Positions 20,578-27,968 of a stretch of DNA of 39,376 nucleotides are shown one piece after another. The position numbers and the translations under genes are program-made. The DNA lies in the IMG/VR virus record IMGVR_UViG_3300042564_001649, positions 1 to 39,376 of that record; one strand, written 5' to 3'. Position 1 is the stretch's first letter; every line of letters starts with the position of its first letter. This DNA comes from a virus. A model generated the notes under the pieces. It searched no databases. It was not told where the DNA came from and saw only the letters and a program-made list of their open reading frames with translations.

Positions 20578-20773
20578 AAAAAGGTGATCGCTTCGGAACG
20601 GTGTGCGCCCACCTTTTCAGCATCCGAGTTTGGGGATATATGGAATTTATGCCTGTCATTACTGACTTTTTCCGCACACCCGAAGGCTCCATTTCTCGAT
20701 CCCGCCAGTCTCCTTGCCAAGTGAATGGTAGAGGGAGGTTCTGGCAATGTTGTGATGCTGCCGAAGCGATCAT
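20578..20773 (-). ncRNA. Pseudoknotted structured RNA, about 190 nt
   Basis: The ends form a perfect 12-bp helix: TGATCGCTTCGG (RNA 5', 20772-20761) with CCGAAGCGATCA (20596-20585). Directly stacked inside is CAGCATC (20760-20754) pairing GATGCTG (20624-20618). GGTGTGCG (20680-20673) pairs CGCACACC (20607-20600) and crosses it, making an H-type pseudoknot. Small hairpins include GTCA-GTAA-TGAC (20666-20655) and a TTCG tetraloop near 20685. The RNA ends CACC then five T (20582-20578), as does the RNA at 554-757. The promoter-like element ends only 3 bases before the first helix. A 65-codon ORF overlaps (20576-20773), but its composition is unlike neighbours. The topology P1-P2-hairpin-P4 crossing resembles RNase P RNA, but the conserved RNase P core sequences are not visible. 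Confidence 0.72.
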
Positions 20774-20775
20774 TG

Positions 20776-20799
20776 GAAATTATTGTATTCTAGTTTTTA
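20776..20799 (-). promoter_or_regulatory. Promoter-like element, copy 19, driving the structured RNA
   Basis: TAAAAACTAG-AATACAAT-AATTTC, then CA and the start of the RNA's closing helix. Places the likely transcription start within a few bases of the first helix. Confidence 0.75.
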
Positions 20800-20803
20800 A
20801 AGA

Positions 20804-21022
20804 TTACCACACACAACACACTTCAAAAAAGTGCTCACATTCAGGACAATCAACTTCCAGATTATTGGTTGCTTCCGTATTATGCTGTGGGATGTCCAAC
20901 CATCCTCGTCCATCCCAAAAATCGGGAGCTTCTAGAAGATTGACAAATTCCCCACATTCGGGGCATTTGCAATTCAGTTCAACTTCCCATTGAGCTTCTA
21001 TTGAGGATGGTTGTTGTTTCAT
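20804..21022 (-). CDS. Conserved zinc-ribbon phage protein, 72 aa
   Basis: ELNCKCPECGEFVNLLEAPDFWDGRGWLDIPQHNTEATNNLEVDCPECEHFFEVCCVW has two CPxC knuckles (CPECG, CPECE) and matches a phage family I recognise (CPxC…Y/FVNLLDAPDFWDG…LD..E…LEV.CP.C..EF.V). Probably binds one zinc; role unknown. Last gene of a five-gene operon with the Rnl1-like ligase. ATGA overlap with the thioredoxin-like gene. Confidence 0.78.
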   Translation of the reverse strand: MKQQPSSIEAQWEVELNCKCPECGEFVNLLEAPDFWDGRGWLDIPQHNTEATNNLEVDCPECEHFFEVCCVW

Positions 21023-21255
21023 TTCTTTAATGCTTCGATGATTTCCTCAATACCTTGGATGATCTCCACGTTATCCCCATCCTCAATCACCAGACGGGGG
21101 ACGGCACGGATACCATGTTTCTTAAACCATTCGATGTTTTCGGGATTGGTGTAGTCCTTGATCTCAACCTCAAGCTTCTCCTTTTCAATTCGGGATTTGA
21201 GGGTGTAACAGGGGCCACATTGGGATGATGTTGCTAATGTGTATTGTTTTTTCAT
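21019..21255 (-). CDS. Thioredoxin/glutaredoxin-like protein
   Basis: 78 residues: MKKQYTLATSSQCGPCYTLKSRIEKEKLEVEIKDYTNPENIEWFKKHGIRAVPRLVIEDG. CGPC active site at 13-16, cis-Pro in AVPRLV, short glutaredoxin-like length. Typical phage role is reducing ribonucleotide reductase or acting as a general disulfide reductant, but no such partner is in the window. The ATG at 21255 lies after the upstream stop; an upstream in-frame ATG would overlap it. Confidence 0.88.
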   Translation of the reverse strand: MKKQYTLATSSQCGPCYTLKSRIEKEKLEVEIKDYTNPENIEWFKKHGIRAVPRLVIEDGDNVEIIQGIEEIIEALKK

Positions 21256-21259
21256 AATA

Positions 21260-21544
21260 TTATTTTTTCTTTGCAATCTTTTTCAATTCAATCAACCGTT
21301 CCATGACATCGCAAATATCAAGTGGGTCTTTTTCATTATATCCAAAATTTATGAAATTGTTGTTACAACCATATCCATCTCCGGCAGGAGAATCAATGGT
21401 TAATTCTTGGATTGCGCTATAATACTCATCCTTCACCGCTTGAAGGGTTGATTCCAACACCTTGATGACATGTTCCTTGAGAGCAGCATGTTGTTCCACT
21501 GCAAGCGTCTCTGGTGTTGTTTTTAGTAATTGTTCCAATTTCAT
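21260..21544 (-). CDS. Hypothetical protein, 94 aa
   Basis: MKLEQLLKTTPETLAVEQHAALKEHVIKVLESTLQAVKDEYYSAIQELTIDSPAGDGYGCNNNFINFG...; helical N-terminus then a Gly/Asn-rich loop. It follows the RNA ligase with an ATGA overlap. Function unknown. Confidence 0.62.
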   Translation of the reverse strand: MKLEQLLKTTPETLAVEQHAALKEHVIKVLESTLQAVKDEYYSAIQELTIDSPAGDGYGCNNNFINFGYNEKDPLDICDVMERLIELKKIAKKK

Positions 21545-22644
21545 AGATTCAGTAGCTTCTCCATTGATTTCTTCACCAGCTTATCATCGATTGGCTTGTT
21601 GTCAAGCAATGAAAAGCTAACCGGAACCATCCAGCCGTCCCAATGCTCCTGAATAGCCATTGCTTGCTTCTTACGGGAGTCCAGCTTGGAGATGTATCCC
21701 ATGGCACGTTCAATGGTGTTGACGGAATGGATGAATTTGCCGTATGCTTCCGTGATTTTGGCGATATCATCTTTGACACGTTCCGCGATTTCAAAATCAA
21801 GTGAGTTACAGAGGAAATTATAAAAATCTTGGTATTCCACAAATCGGGGAGACTCCATGAACACATCAAGCACATTGGAAATGGTTCGCATTCCCGTTGC
21901 GATTTTATGAAGTTCGCAATAGAGGCTTGCTTTGATTTTCTTTAATGTTTGACCATTGGGAGAGTATAAAACCACTCCTTCCTTTCCTTTCCAAGCAGAT
22001 ACATCAAGGATGCACTCCTCAATGGAATTGTATTCATACTTTTCAGGACGGGTAAGACCATATACTTTGGCGAAATCATCCAACCATTCTTGACCAGCGT
22101 AATATGTTTCATATACATCATGTGATGCAACACCAACTAATGTCAATGTGGGAGTTTCATGTTCTCTGATCACAATTATGTTTTTGGGGGTAGTCCACTC
22201 AAACAATATAGATTGAGTCATTGTTGGGGGAGTATGATTGGTGAAGAAATTGAAAAAGAATGGATATTTCTTTATAAGAAGATCAATCTCATGACCATTA
22301 GCCATTTGACGAGCATCAACAGTTCCACGGGTTCTTATGATAAGTTCCCCTTTATACTTTGAAACGATCAAAAGACTTCCGTCTAATTTGTGTATTGCTT
22401 CAATCTTCCATGAATTATCCCATGGTTGAAAATCAGGCTTCTCCCCAAAGTTGGTAAATTTGGAAAATCCTTGCGACACTACAAAGTTATCCGACTTACG
22501 AACAATACATGAACGAAATCGTGCATTGTCGTCAGTCCATTTGGTAGCCATATTGGATGGTGTAATCAGCCAACAGTCATCCCCAGCAATGGTGACATCT
22601 TTAAAATTAAATTGTTCAGTGTCGGGGAGTTTCATATCACTCAT
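21541..22644 (-). CDS. T4 Rnl1-type RNA ligase
   Basis: 367 residues (T4 RnlA is 374). Motif I HKLDGSLLI (adenylated Lys86), RTRGTV, motif III ILFEWTTPKNIIVI (147-159; T4 has FEF.AP.NRIVI), motif IV KEGVVL (221-226), motif V LKKIKASLYCELHK (234-247). Helical C-terminal domain as in T4 Rnl1. This class joins single-stranded RNA ends and in T4 repairs tRNA cut by host anticodon nucleases together with polynucleotide kinase; a kinase-like gene is at 30607-31014. Overlaps the 2OG-oxygenase-like gene by 8 bases. Confidence 0.92.
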   Translation of the reverse strand: MSDMKLPDTEQFNFKDVTIAGDDCWLITPSNMATKWTDDNARFRSCIVRKSDNFVVSQGFSKFTNFGEKPDFQPWDNSWKIEAIHKLDGSLLIVSKYKGELIIRTRGTVDARQMANGHEIDLLIKKYPFFFNFFTNHTPPTMTQSILFEWTTPKNIIVIREHETPTLTLVGVASHDVYETYYAGQEWLDDFAKVYGLTRPEKYEYNSIEECILDVSAWKGKEGVVLYSPNGQTLKKIKASLYCELHKIATGMRTISNVLDVFMESPRFVEYQDFYNFLCNSLDFEIAERVKDDIAKITEAYGKFIHSVNTIERAMGYISKLDSRKKQAMAIQEHWDGWMVPVSFSLLDNKPIDDKLVKKSMEKLLNL

Positions 22645-23074
22645 TCAGTAAATTTTTCTTATATTTTTTTGGAATGTCCACTAGAAATGCTTGGCATGTT
22701 TTATCAGCTTCAAATGAGTGGGGGAGATTGAAATCGAAAATAACACCATCTCCTTTGTTGACACGACATTCATTTACCTTTTTACCATCCCAAGCGAACA
22801 ATTTACCACTACCGGAAATCAATAAACACATGGTCATTGCAGATTTTGGGGAGAGATTGTCAGTGTGCATCCCAACATCACCAAAAGCATAGATTCCCTG
22901 TTCATAAACCCTCGGTTTTCCGATTCCACGACTCTTTAGAAATTCACGAACAAAATCTTTGGATTCCTTTGAATTATGAATGGGTTCAACTTCCCCATCA
23001 TCAAATTTTAGTCTGATGTCTGTGGAGAATTTGAGAATTTTCTGTTTCTCCTCCGTGGTGATTTCAATTTTCAT
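22637..23074 (-). CDS. 2OG-Fe(II) oxygenase-like / cupin-fold protein
   Basis: 145 residues. FGDVGMHTDN gives the H-x-D pair, then CLLISGSGKLFAWDGKKVNECRVNKGDGVIFDFNLPHSF supplies the double-stranded beta-helix and the distal His (PHSF). This is the layout of small Fe(II)/2-oxoglutarate oxygenases; the usual C-terminal Arg is not clearly placed. Such phage enzymes can hydroxylate nucleobases or proteins. First gene of the five-gene operon with the Rnl1-like ligase. Confidence 0.6.
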   Translation of the reverse strand: MKIEITTEEKQKILKFSTDIRLKFDDGEVEPIHNSKESKDFVREFLKSRGIGKPRVYEQGIYAFGDVGMHTDNLSPKSAMTMCLLISGSGKLFAWDGKKVNECRVNKGDGVIFDFNLPHSFEADKTCQAFLVDIPKKYKKNLLNE

Positions 23075-23098
23075 GGAATCAGTGTAATCTAGTTTTTA
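23075..23098 (-). promoter_or_regulatory. Promoter-like element, copy 20
   Basis: TAAAAACTAG-ATTACACT-GATTCC-ATG. Confidence 0.75.
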
Positions 23099-23325
23099 AG
23101 CTTGTATCTTTCAAACCATTCTTCCAAAGTAAAGAATTGAACGTCTTCAGTATCATTCACATCAAATATTTGCCCCAAAAATTCAAAATCCCATTCAGCG
23201 TCTTCTCGTAGCTCCATAAAATCTACAAATGCCTGTTCCTTGGATTCGTATTCAAATGGATGATTTACTTCACCACCAGCTTCATACGGGATATACCAAT
23301 AATATCTTAACACTAATTTCTCCAT
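23089..23325 (-). CDS. Hypothetical protein, 78 aa
   Basis: MEKLVLRYYWYIPYEAGGEVNHPFEYESKEQAFVDFMELREDAEW...; small acidic alpha/beta protein with aromatic-rich first strand. Single-gene unit; stop lies within the element (TAG). Function unknown. Confidence 0.62.
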   Translation of the reverse strand: MEKLVLRYYWYIPYEAGGEVNHPFEYESKEQAFVDFMELREDAEWDFEFLGQIFDVNDTEDVQFFTLEEWFERYKLKN

Positions 23326-23355
23326 AATTTTGTTGTTATCGTATTCTAGTTTTTA
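23326..23355 (-). promoter_or_regulatory. Promoter-like element, copy 21 (12-nt gap)
   Basis: TAAAAACTAG-AATACGAT-AACAAC then AAAATT before ATG: 12 nt instead of 6. Confidence 0.68.
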
Positions 23356-24164
23356 ACATCGCAATATTCCCAACCATACCCCTTACATCTTTTTGTCACA
23401 CTATTTCCTTTTTTCCTCTTACTACACACTTCAGATATGGAAGTCGGATTCACACCAAAAAACATAGCAGCCTCTTTAATACTATCCCATATTTTAACAC
23501 ATTCACCATTTTCTAAATTGATTTGTTTTATTTTTCTCTTGAAAGGTGTTGTGTCTTGTAATTGTCTTTTTTCTTTTAATATTTTTATAGCTTCTGGTGT
23601 GTGTTTGCGCCCATAAGTAGGGTGGGATTCCCCCTTTACTCCATACCAACATGAATTTTCACCAGACTTTTTGACCAAAGCTTCTTTAGTGTAATGTTTA
23701 CCCCACATCGGATGGTTTTCACCGGAAAATTTCTCAGACATCATTTTTTTAGTTTCTTCGCTGTGTTTTTTTCCCAAATTAGCTTTTCTAAGTTTTTCCT
23801 TTGTTTCATCAGTATGTTTCATCCCGTTTTTACCAGAATTACAAGTTAAGATATTATACCCAACTTTTTCATCAGTTGCATTGAGCTTGGTTATATAATC
23901 AGATTCTATTAAAAATAATTTTGCATCATCAAATTCTCTATTAAAATCTTCAAAAATTTCCAATATTTCAACTTCAAAATCGTCCCACCCATATTTTCTT
24001 ATAGCTTTTACTATACGACATTTATTTTTAAGGTCTTTGGCTGATTTTTCGTGTCGTTTTATTCTATCTCTTATATTTATTGATTTCCCTATATAGAATT
24101 TTCCACTCGTTTTACAGGTTAATTTATAAATTCCAGCTTTTTCGGGATATTTTATACTCTTCAT
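23346..24164 (-). CDS. GIY-YIG homing endonuclease with NUMOD repeats
   Basis: 272 residues. N-terminal GIY-YIG nuclease domain: KAGIYKLTCKTSGKFYIGKS, Arg in NIRDRIKRH, Glu in FLIESDYI, then Asn-containing GYNIL. Middle: several NUMOD3-type repeats (GMKHTDETKEKL, GKKHSEETKKMM, GKHYTKEAL, GRKHTPEAIK). C-terminus: NUMOD1/HTH-like SIKEAAMFFGVNPTSISEVCSKRKK. Free-standing, as for the T4 seg genes, and probably mobile by cutting allelic DNA near its own site. It is the only minus-strand gene in the accessory region without the promoter-like element, which fits late insertion. Its start codon lies in a hairpin loop. Confidence 0.93.
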   Translation of the reverse strand: MKSIKYPEKAGIYKLTCKTSGKFYIGKSINIRDRIKRHEKSAKDLKNKCRIVKAIRKYGWDDFEVEILEIFEDFNREFDDAKLFLIESDYITKLNATDEKVGYNILTCNSGKNGMKHTDETKEKLRKANLGKKHSEETKKMMSEKFSGENHPMWGKHYTKEALVKKSGENSCWYGVKGESHPTYGRKHTPEAIKILKEKRQLQDTTPFKRKIKQINLENGECVKIWDSIKEAAMFFGVNPTSISEVCSKRKKGNSVTKRCKGYGWEYCDVKN

Positions 24165-24173
24165 TAAGAGTAT
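24154..24173 (-). promoter_or_regulatory. Hairpin enclosing the start codon of the homing endonuclease
   Basis: ATACTCTT-AATG-AAGAGTAT on the minus strand: an 8-bp perfect stem whose four-base loop holds the ATG. It should hide the start in long read-through transcripts. Similar sequestration is known for T4 homing endonuclease genes. Confidence 0.6.
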
Positions 24174-24220
24174 TTAATCTCGAAACTGGGTTATCCACCT
24201 AAAAAAGAACCGAACATAGG
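24174..24220. other. Short intergenic gap
   Basis: No gene or copy of the promoter-like element here. Just beyond, at 24223-24242, an AT-rich 20-bp near-perfect palindrome (AATGGTTATT then AATAATCATT) covers the last codons of the next gene; a protein-binding site is possible. Confidence 0.4.
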
Positions 24221-24913
24221 TTAATGGTTATTAATAATCATTCGAGGGCAAAAATTTCCCTGAAAAGTTCCGGGAATTGGAAGTAAAGCGTCACCTGTGA
24301 CATCACTTACCTCCGATAGCGTCTGGTGCCATTTGGTGTTCTTGGGCATCTCCTTGGGATGGACTAGGAAGTGATAACCACCTCGCGTCTCCACAACGTC
24401 CACAGCTTTGCCGCAAACATCGGTGAAGCGATCCAGAACGTTCTGATTCTTCTCATCCACATCGAACGTGACAATCCTTTTCTTGGAAGCAGTCCTTTGG
24501 ATGGTGGATAGAATCTCCTGATGGGGATTGCTGTTCTTGCCTTGGCATTGCACCACTTTCATAAGGTCAATTGCGCCTTGGATGGTGGCTTTCCATAGAT
24601 CACGGGCATTGGGGCTACAGTATAATACCAAACTTTCTTGAGGCACTACAAACCCTTCACCACCTTTACCTTTTACCACATATGACCCCAAAGGACATTC
24701 AAGTTGCTTGATTTTATCCTTTAGTCGTTCCTTATTGGAAGTAAATCTACGAATATGGTTTTTATCAGCCTTGATCCAAGGATGCGTTGATAAGACACTA
24801 TACTTCTTCCTTGTGAACAACGCATTGTATATTGTCTCATGTTCTTCCAAATCGGGCAACCATTCAATAAAACGATCCAATTCGTCTTCATCCATTAATA
24901 TTTTGTAATTCAT
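24221..24913 (-). CDS. Conserved phage protein, 230 aa, possibly primase-like fold
   Basis: I recognise the family from other phages: DLE..E..Y..LF.RKKY…W.K.DK.....RF…K.RL..KI.QLE.P.GSY…G..VPQE.L.LY..PN.RDL.KA…N.NPH.E.LS.IQR…VTFDVDE…DVVETRGGYHFLVHP…LLPIPGT.QG.F.PR. The FDVDEK pair of Asp plus TRGGYHFLV (G-x-H) resembles motifs I and II of archaeo-eukaryotic primases, but the activity is not established. ATGA overlap with the upstream gene. Confidence 0.72.
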   Translation of the reverse strand: MNYKILMDEDELDRFIEWLPDLEEHETIYNALFTRKKYSVLSTHPWIKADKNHIRRFTSNKERLKDKIKQLECPLGSYVVKGKGGEGFVVPQESLVLYCSPNARDLWKATIQGAIDLMKVVQCQGKNSNPHQEILSTIQRTASKKRIVTFDVDEKNQNVLDRFTDVCGKAVDVVETRGGYHFLVHPKEMPKNTKWHQTLSEVSDVTGDALLPIPGTFQGNFCPRMIINNH

Positions 24914-25578
24914 AGATTAATTTCCTCCGTTTGATTTGATTGCCAGATAAAGTTATCCCACACAGGCACACCTTTTCTGTTTGTGGTAATACGATACCAA
25001 TATTCATCCCCCCGCAAGGTGATTTTCACAATCTTACCGGAGAATTGGTTCTTGTCAAGCCATTCGTAATTATAGATACGATAGACATATTTCAACAGAT
25101 AATTCTCAAGCAGCTTTTGAAGCATGAACACACGATTTCCGAATTTCCTTTGATAGCGATCCAATTCATAAAGCTTTTGTCCCAAATCGTGATTAATCTT
25201 TTCTTCGGGTTCTCCAACCCAATTGAAGGAGTAACCCCACCCATAACGAGGGCTGGTGTTTGAATATTCATATTCCCACCATTGATCTTGTTTTCCCCCA
25301 TATTCATGGGTGGGTTTGGCATGGAGAATCACCTTGTTATCAACAGCCCTTGCCTTGATCTCATCCAGAAACGGAAACCACACCCTCTCATCCCATTCCC
25401 TGTCTTGGCGTTGAGCGGTTTGGTAGGCTCTTGCCATGTCATTCAAACCATCATGAAGACTGTTCTCATCGATTCTCCAACTACGGATCAGGAATCTCCC
25501 TTTCAACCCATCGAGATATACCGATTCATAATTGTCAAAAATGTATTGCCAATCGTCTGTTTTGATAAATTTGTGCAT
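24910..25578 (-). CDS. Hypothetical protein, 222 aa
   Basis: MHKFIKTDDWQYIFDNYESVYLDGLKGRFLIRSWRIDENSLHDGLNDMARAYQTAQRQDREWDERVWFPFLDEI...; aromatic and charged, with a DEYWYRITTNRKGVPVWDNFIW end. First gene of a two-gene operon with the 230-aa conserved protein. No family recognised. Confidence 0.65.
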   Translation of the reverse strand: MHKFIKTDDWQYIFDNYESVYLDGLKGRFLIRSWRIDENSLHDGLNDMARAYQTAQRQDREWDERVWFPFLDEIKARAVDNKVILHAKPTHEYGGKQDQWWEYEYSNTSPRYGWGYSFNWVGEPEEKINHDLGQKLYELDRYQRKFGNRVFMLQKLLENYLLKYVYRIYNYEWLDKNQFSGKIVKITLRGDEYWYRITTNRKGVPVWDNFIWQSNQTEEINL

Positions 25579-25602
25579 GGGGTTATTGTAACCTAGTTTT
25601 TA
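25579..25602 (-). promoter_or_regulatory. Promoter-like element, copy 22
   Basis: TAAAAACTAG-GTTACAAT-AACCCC-ATG; the upstream gene ends on the internal TAG. Confidence 0.75.
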
Positions 25603-26111
25603 AAATCTTTCAACTCGACAAAATCTAAAACGCAGATTGAATTTTTTCCAAGTCTATCAAAACCGCTGGCGAACCAATAAACAATCAGAAATGGATATGT
25701 TAATCCCCCCACCCAATCTTCAAATACTAGAGCTTCTGGAGTGGATGAGTCATCGGGTATAATATTCCCATCTTCATCAACATCATTACCATCTTCATCA
25801 GTATCCCAACAGTCATGTTTGATGACAACGCCGAAACACTGCTCAAGATAATACGTTTCAATATATTCAAGGGATTCCTTGAGTTCTGTTAATTCATTTA
25901 GCTTGGGATTGTCCTTACACTCAAAATAATATCTCAACAATTCTGATTGCTCTTCGCTCATCTTTCCCGTGGGTTGCGAGTCAAACATGTCAAACGCCCT
26001 GTTAAGTCGATCCATATCACAACCTTCCCAAATATCAATATCATGATGATTGAGAAGTAGGAATACAAATTCTCTATATTCCTGTTCGTTATTGATTAAT
26101 TTCTTTTTCAT
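25593..26111 (-). CDS. Acidic hypothetical protein, 172 aa
   Basis: MKKKLINNEQEYREFVFLLLNHHDIDIWEGCDMDRLNRAFDMFDSQPTGKMSEEQSELLRYYFECKDNP...; strongly acidic centre WDTDEDGNDVDEDGNIIPDDSS, reminiscent of calcium-binding Asp-rich repeats. Function unknown. The ATG at 26111 overlaps the upstream stop as ATGA, favoured over a longer extension. Confidence 0.65.
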   Translation of the reverse strand: MKKKLINNEQEYREFVFLLLNHHDIDIWEGCDMDRLNRAFDMFDSQPTGKMSEEQSELLRYYFECKDNPKLNELTELKESLEYIETYYLEQCFGVVIKHDCWDTDEDGNDVDEDGNIIPDDSSTPEALVFEDWVGGLTYPFLIVYWFASGFDRLGKNSICVLDFVELKDFKN

Positions 26112-26326
26112 TTTTCGAAAGTCATCCATTCGCAGCATGGGTATTTTCTCCCATCTTCCCCCACACGTTCTTCCCAATTTGTAGGGTCTTCATTTTCCCA
26201 ATCCCCATCCTTTGGCTCAAAATTACATGAGCATCCACGGGGAACGCATTCATCACAAGCATATTCCGCTCCCGGCATGTAAGACCATACGGCATCACGA
26301 TTGCAGTTGAAGCATTTCTCGTTCAT
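26108..26326 (-). CDS. Cys-rich zinc-binding small protein, 72 aa
   Basis: MNEKCFNCNRDAVWSYMPGAEYACDECVPRGCSCNFEPKDGDWENEDPTNWEERVGEDGRKYPCCEW. CxxC (CFNC) and CxxC (CDEC) with CSC and PCCEW form a probable zinc site. Similar small phage proteins (…CDxCVPRGCSCN) exist; function unknown. Overlaps the upstream gene by 32 bases. Confidence 0.72.
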   Translation of the reverse strand: MNEKCFNCNRDAVWSYMPGAEYACDECVPRGCSCNFEPKDGDWENEDPTNWEERVGEDGRKYPCCEWMTFEK

Positions 26327-26669
26327 AATTCAAAATATCCTCATCATCCACTTGCTCCATCTTATACAGACTGTTTGCGGTTGTGATATAGGTTACTCCA
26401 TCGTTCTCCTCAAGCTTCTTCACTTCAGATGTATGCATGGTTCCCCGAATCACCACCCCATTGCGATTCCAACGGTCAATGAGAATAGCCTTCCCAACTT
26501 GGATTTCTCCAATAAGCTCTCCCACGATCCAATAGTCCACGGGAGGAGATTTTCCTTCAAAGAATTGACCCCATGTGCCACGCTCTTGGTCAATGCGGTA
26601 TTCCTCAACATTGGAAGCTTGAATCACTTCACTGTTGGGATTAATATCTATTTTTGTTAATTTAATCAT
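26295..26669 (-). CDS. Hypothetical protein, 124 aa
   Basis: MIKLTKIDINPNSEVIQASNVEEYRIDQERGTWGQFFEGKSPPVDYWIVGELIGEIQVGKAILIDRWNRNGVVIRGTMHTSEVKKLEENDGVTYITTANSLY...; beta-rich, consistent with an OB- or SH3-like barrel, ending helical. The ATG at 26669 follows the upstream stop with four intervening bases. No family recognised. Confidence 0.65.
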   Translation of the reverse strand: MIKLTKIDINPNSEVIQASNVEEYRIDQERGTWGQFFEGKSPPVDYWIVGELIGEIQVGKAILIDRWNRNGVVIRGTMHTSEVKKLEENDGVTYITTANSLYKMEQVDDEDILNYEREMLQLQS

Positions 26670-26673
26670 AATT

Positions 26674-26862
26674 TTATGCTCCCGCCATATCCTGAATCCA
26701 ATCCCATACAACCTCGTCTTCCAATTGATAATAATCTTGAATTGTTTCGGCAATTGCTACTAAGAAGTGAGGATTATAGTATTCCCATTTTGCATCAGCT
26801 TTGGATCGAAGCAATGCCAAGATTTCAGCACCCAAATTTTCGTATTTGATCGGTTCGTTCAT
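26674..26862 (-). CDS. Small helical protein, 62 aa
   Basis: MNEPIKYENLGAEILALLRSKADAKWEYYNPHFLVAIAETIQDYYQLEDEVVWDWIQDMAGA; acidic helices. ATGA overlap with the upstream gene. Function unknown. Confidence 0.62.
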   Translation of the reverse strand: MNEPIKYENLGAEILALLRSKADAKWEYYNPHFLVAIAETIQDYYQLEDEVVWDWIQDMAGA

Positions 26863-27452
26863 GATTTTTCGTATTTCTTTTTGAGTCTATTGTAAATTGC
26901 TTTCTCTTCCTTTTCTTTTAGGATTCTTGCATTTTCAGCCCTACGAAGAGCATCAGCTTTTTCTTTCTCCTCGCGTTTTTTCTTGGCGATGTCTCGCGCA
27001 ACTCCAATTTCCTGATAGGTCTTAGTGGCTTTTAATTTCTCTGAGGAGTATTCATCAACATAGATATAAATGGGGGAAAATTCCACATCAAAAGTATCCT
27101 TTGCGTAAAGCCCAAAACTGTCATTTTTACATCTTTCTTCTCCAGTGATCTTCCAATCCACCAAACATTTTGCCATCTTCTCATAAAGCTCCTCGATGGA
27201 ATCAGCACAAAGATATTCTTCCAATGAACCATCATCACTACTACATAGATAATTATCATTATCGTAATACAAATAAGTTTGAATATAGTGGACTTGATAT
27301 ATTGGAGCGGGGTCTTCCTCACAATACTCGCAAGGGTATTCCTGAATAACTTCACCCGTAACTACTGGACAATTATCTTCCCCATACTTACACCCATGTC
27401 TTGAGCAGCAATGGGTTCGGTGAACACCTGTTTTATCTATTGGTTGATTCAT
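26859..27452 (-). CDS. Hypothetical protein with Cys/His N-terminus and coiled-coil C-terminus, 197 aa
   Basis: N-terminal HRTHCCSRHGCKYGEDNCPVVTGEVIQEYPCEYCEED is rich in Cys/His and probably zinc-bound. The middle is acidic with aromatics. From about residue 155 the protein is a Lys/Glu/Arg coiled coil (AKKKREEKEKADALRRAENARILKEK). Leads a five-gene operon. Function unknown. Confidence 0.68.
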   Translation of the reverse strand: MNQPIDKTGVHRTHCCSRHGCKYGEDNCPVVTGEVIQEYPCEYCEEDPAPIYQVHYIQTYLYYDNDNYLCSSDDGSLEEYLCADSIEELYEKMAKCLVDWKITGEERCKNDSFGLYAKDTFDVEFSPIYIYVDEYSSEKLKATKTYQEIGVARDIAKKKREEKEKADALRRAENARILKEKEEKAIYNRLKKKYEKS

Positions 27453-27476
27453 ATCCGTATTGTATTCTAGTTTTTA
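27453..27476 (-). promoter_or_regulatory. Promoter-like element, copy 23
   Basis: TAAAAACTAG-AATACAAT-ACGGAT-ATG. Spacer nearly shared with copies 24 and 25. Confidence 0.75.
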
Positions 27477-27944
27477 ACCCATCACTGGAAGGAACACAAT
27501 ATCAACATCGCTAACTCTCTCAAAATGTCCGTCCCATGGTGCATATCCCCCATGTTGATATTTTTGATCGTCCTTGGAAGGTTTTTTTCCAACATTAATC
27601 ATATCCCTAATTTCCAAGGCTTCCCCAGAATTCTCTGTGATATACGCAACGGATGTGTTTCCCTCGCTTCTCCCGAAGGAATCACCAGAGCTATAAGTCA
27701 CCACAACCAAATACAGTGTGGACGCAGCATAAGTTTCATCCGGCACCTTATATTCTTCAAAATTCCATTTATTCAACAAATCCTTATTTCTGGAAATTTT
27801 CTCAACTTTATTGGAATACGTCTTTTCCCAATCACCAAATCGTTTACCATCATGATAATCGTGGGTACAAGTGCTTTTAGTTTCCACGTAAATGGATTGT
27901 CGTTCGTCCTTTTTTGGGGGCGTTAATTTTCTAGGTTGCTTCAT
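27474..27944 (-). CDS. Conserved-looking hypothetical protein, 156 aa
   Basis: Basic Pro/Lys N-terminus (MKQPRKLTPPKKDERQS), then STLYLVVVTYSSGDSFGRSEGNTSVAYITENSGEALEIRDMI, a pattern (VVV.YS.GDSFG…V.VF) seen in small phage proteins. HGGYAPWDGHFERVSDVDIVFLPV closes the domain. Function unknown. Single-gene unit. Confidence 0.68.
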   Translation of the reverse strand: MKQPRKLTPPKKDERQSIYVETKSTCTHDYHDGKRFGDWEKTYSNKVEKISRNKDLLNKWNFEEYKVPDETYAASTLYLVVVTYSSGDSFGRSEGNTSVAYITENSGEALEIRDMINVGKKPSKDDQKYQHGGYAPWDGHFERVSDVDIVFLPVMG

Positions 27945-27968
27945 ATCCGTATTGTAACCTAGTTTTTA
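27945..27968 (-). promoter_or_regulatory. Promoter-like element, copy 24
   Basis: TAAAAACTAG-GTTACAAT-ACGGAT-ATG. Confidence 0.75.

Noticed and set aside
20576-20773. 65-codon ORF (MIASAASQHCQNLPLPF…) behind a promoter-like element and ending in a TAATATG junction
   Set aside because: Its composition is unlike the neighbours and the same bases form a 12-bp closing helix and a pseudoknot. I favour RNA; the ORF stays possible but unlikely.
20578-20773. RNase P RNA
   Set aside because: The helix order fits, but the conserved P4 sequences (GAGGAAAGUC… and its partner) are not recognisable, so I do not assign the family.
24221-24913. Firm assignment as an archaeo-eukaryotic-type primase
   Set aside because: Only two short motif resemblances (FDVD and GGYH) are visible; the family is known to me as phage-conserved without an established activity.
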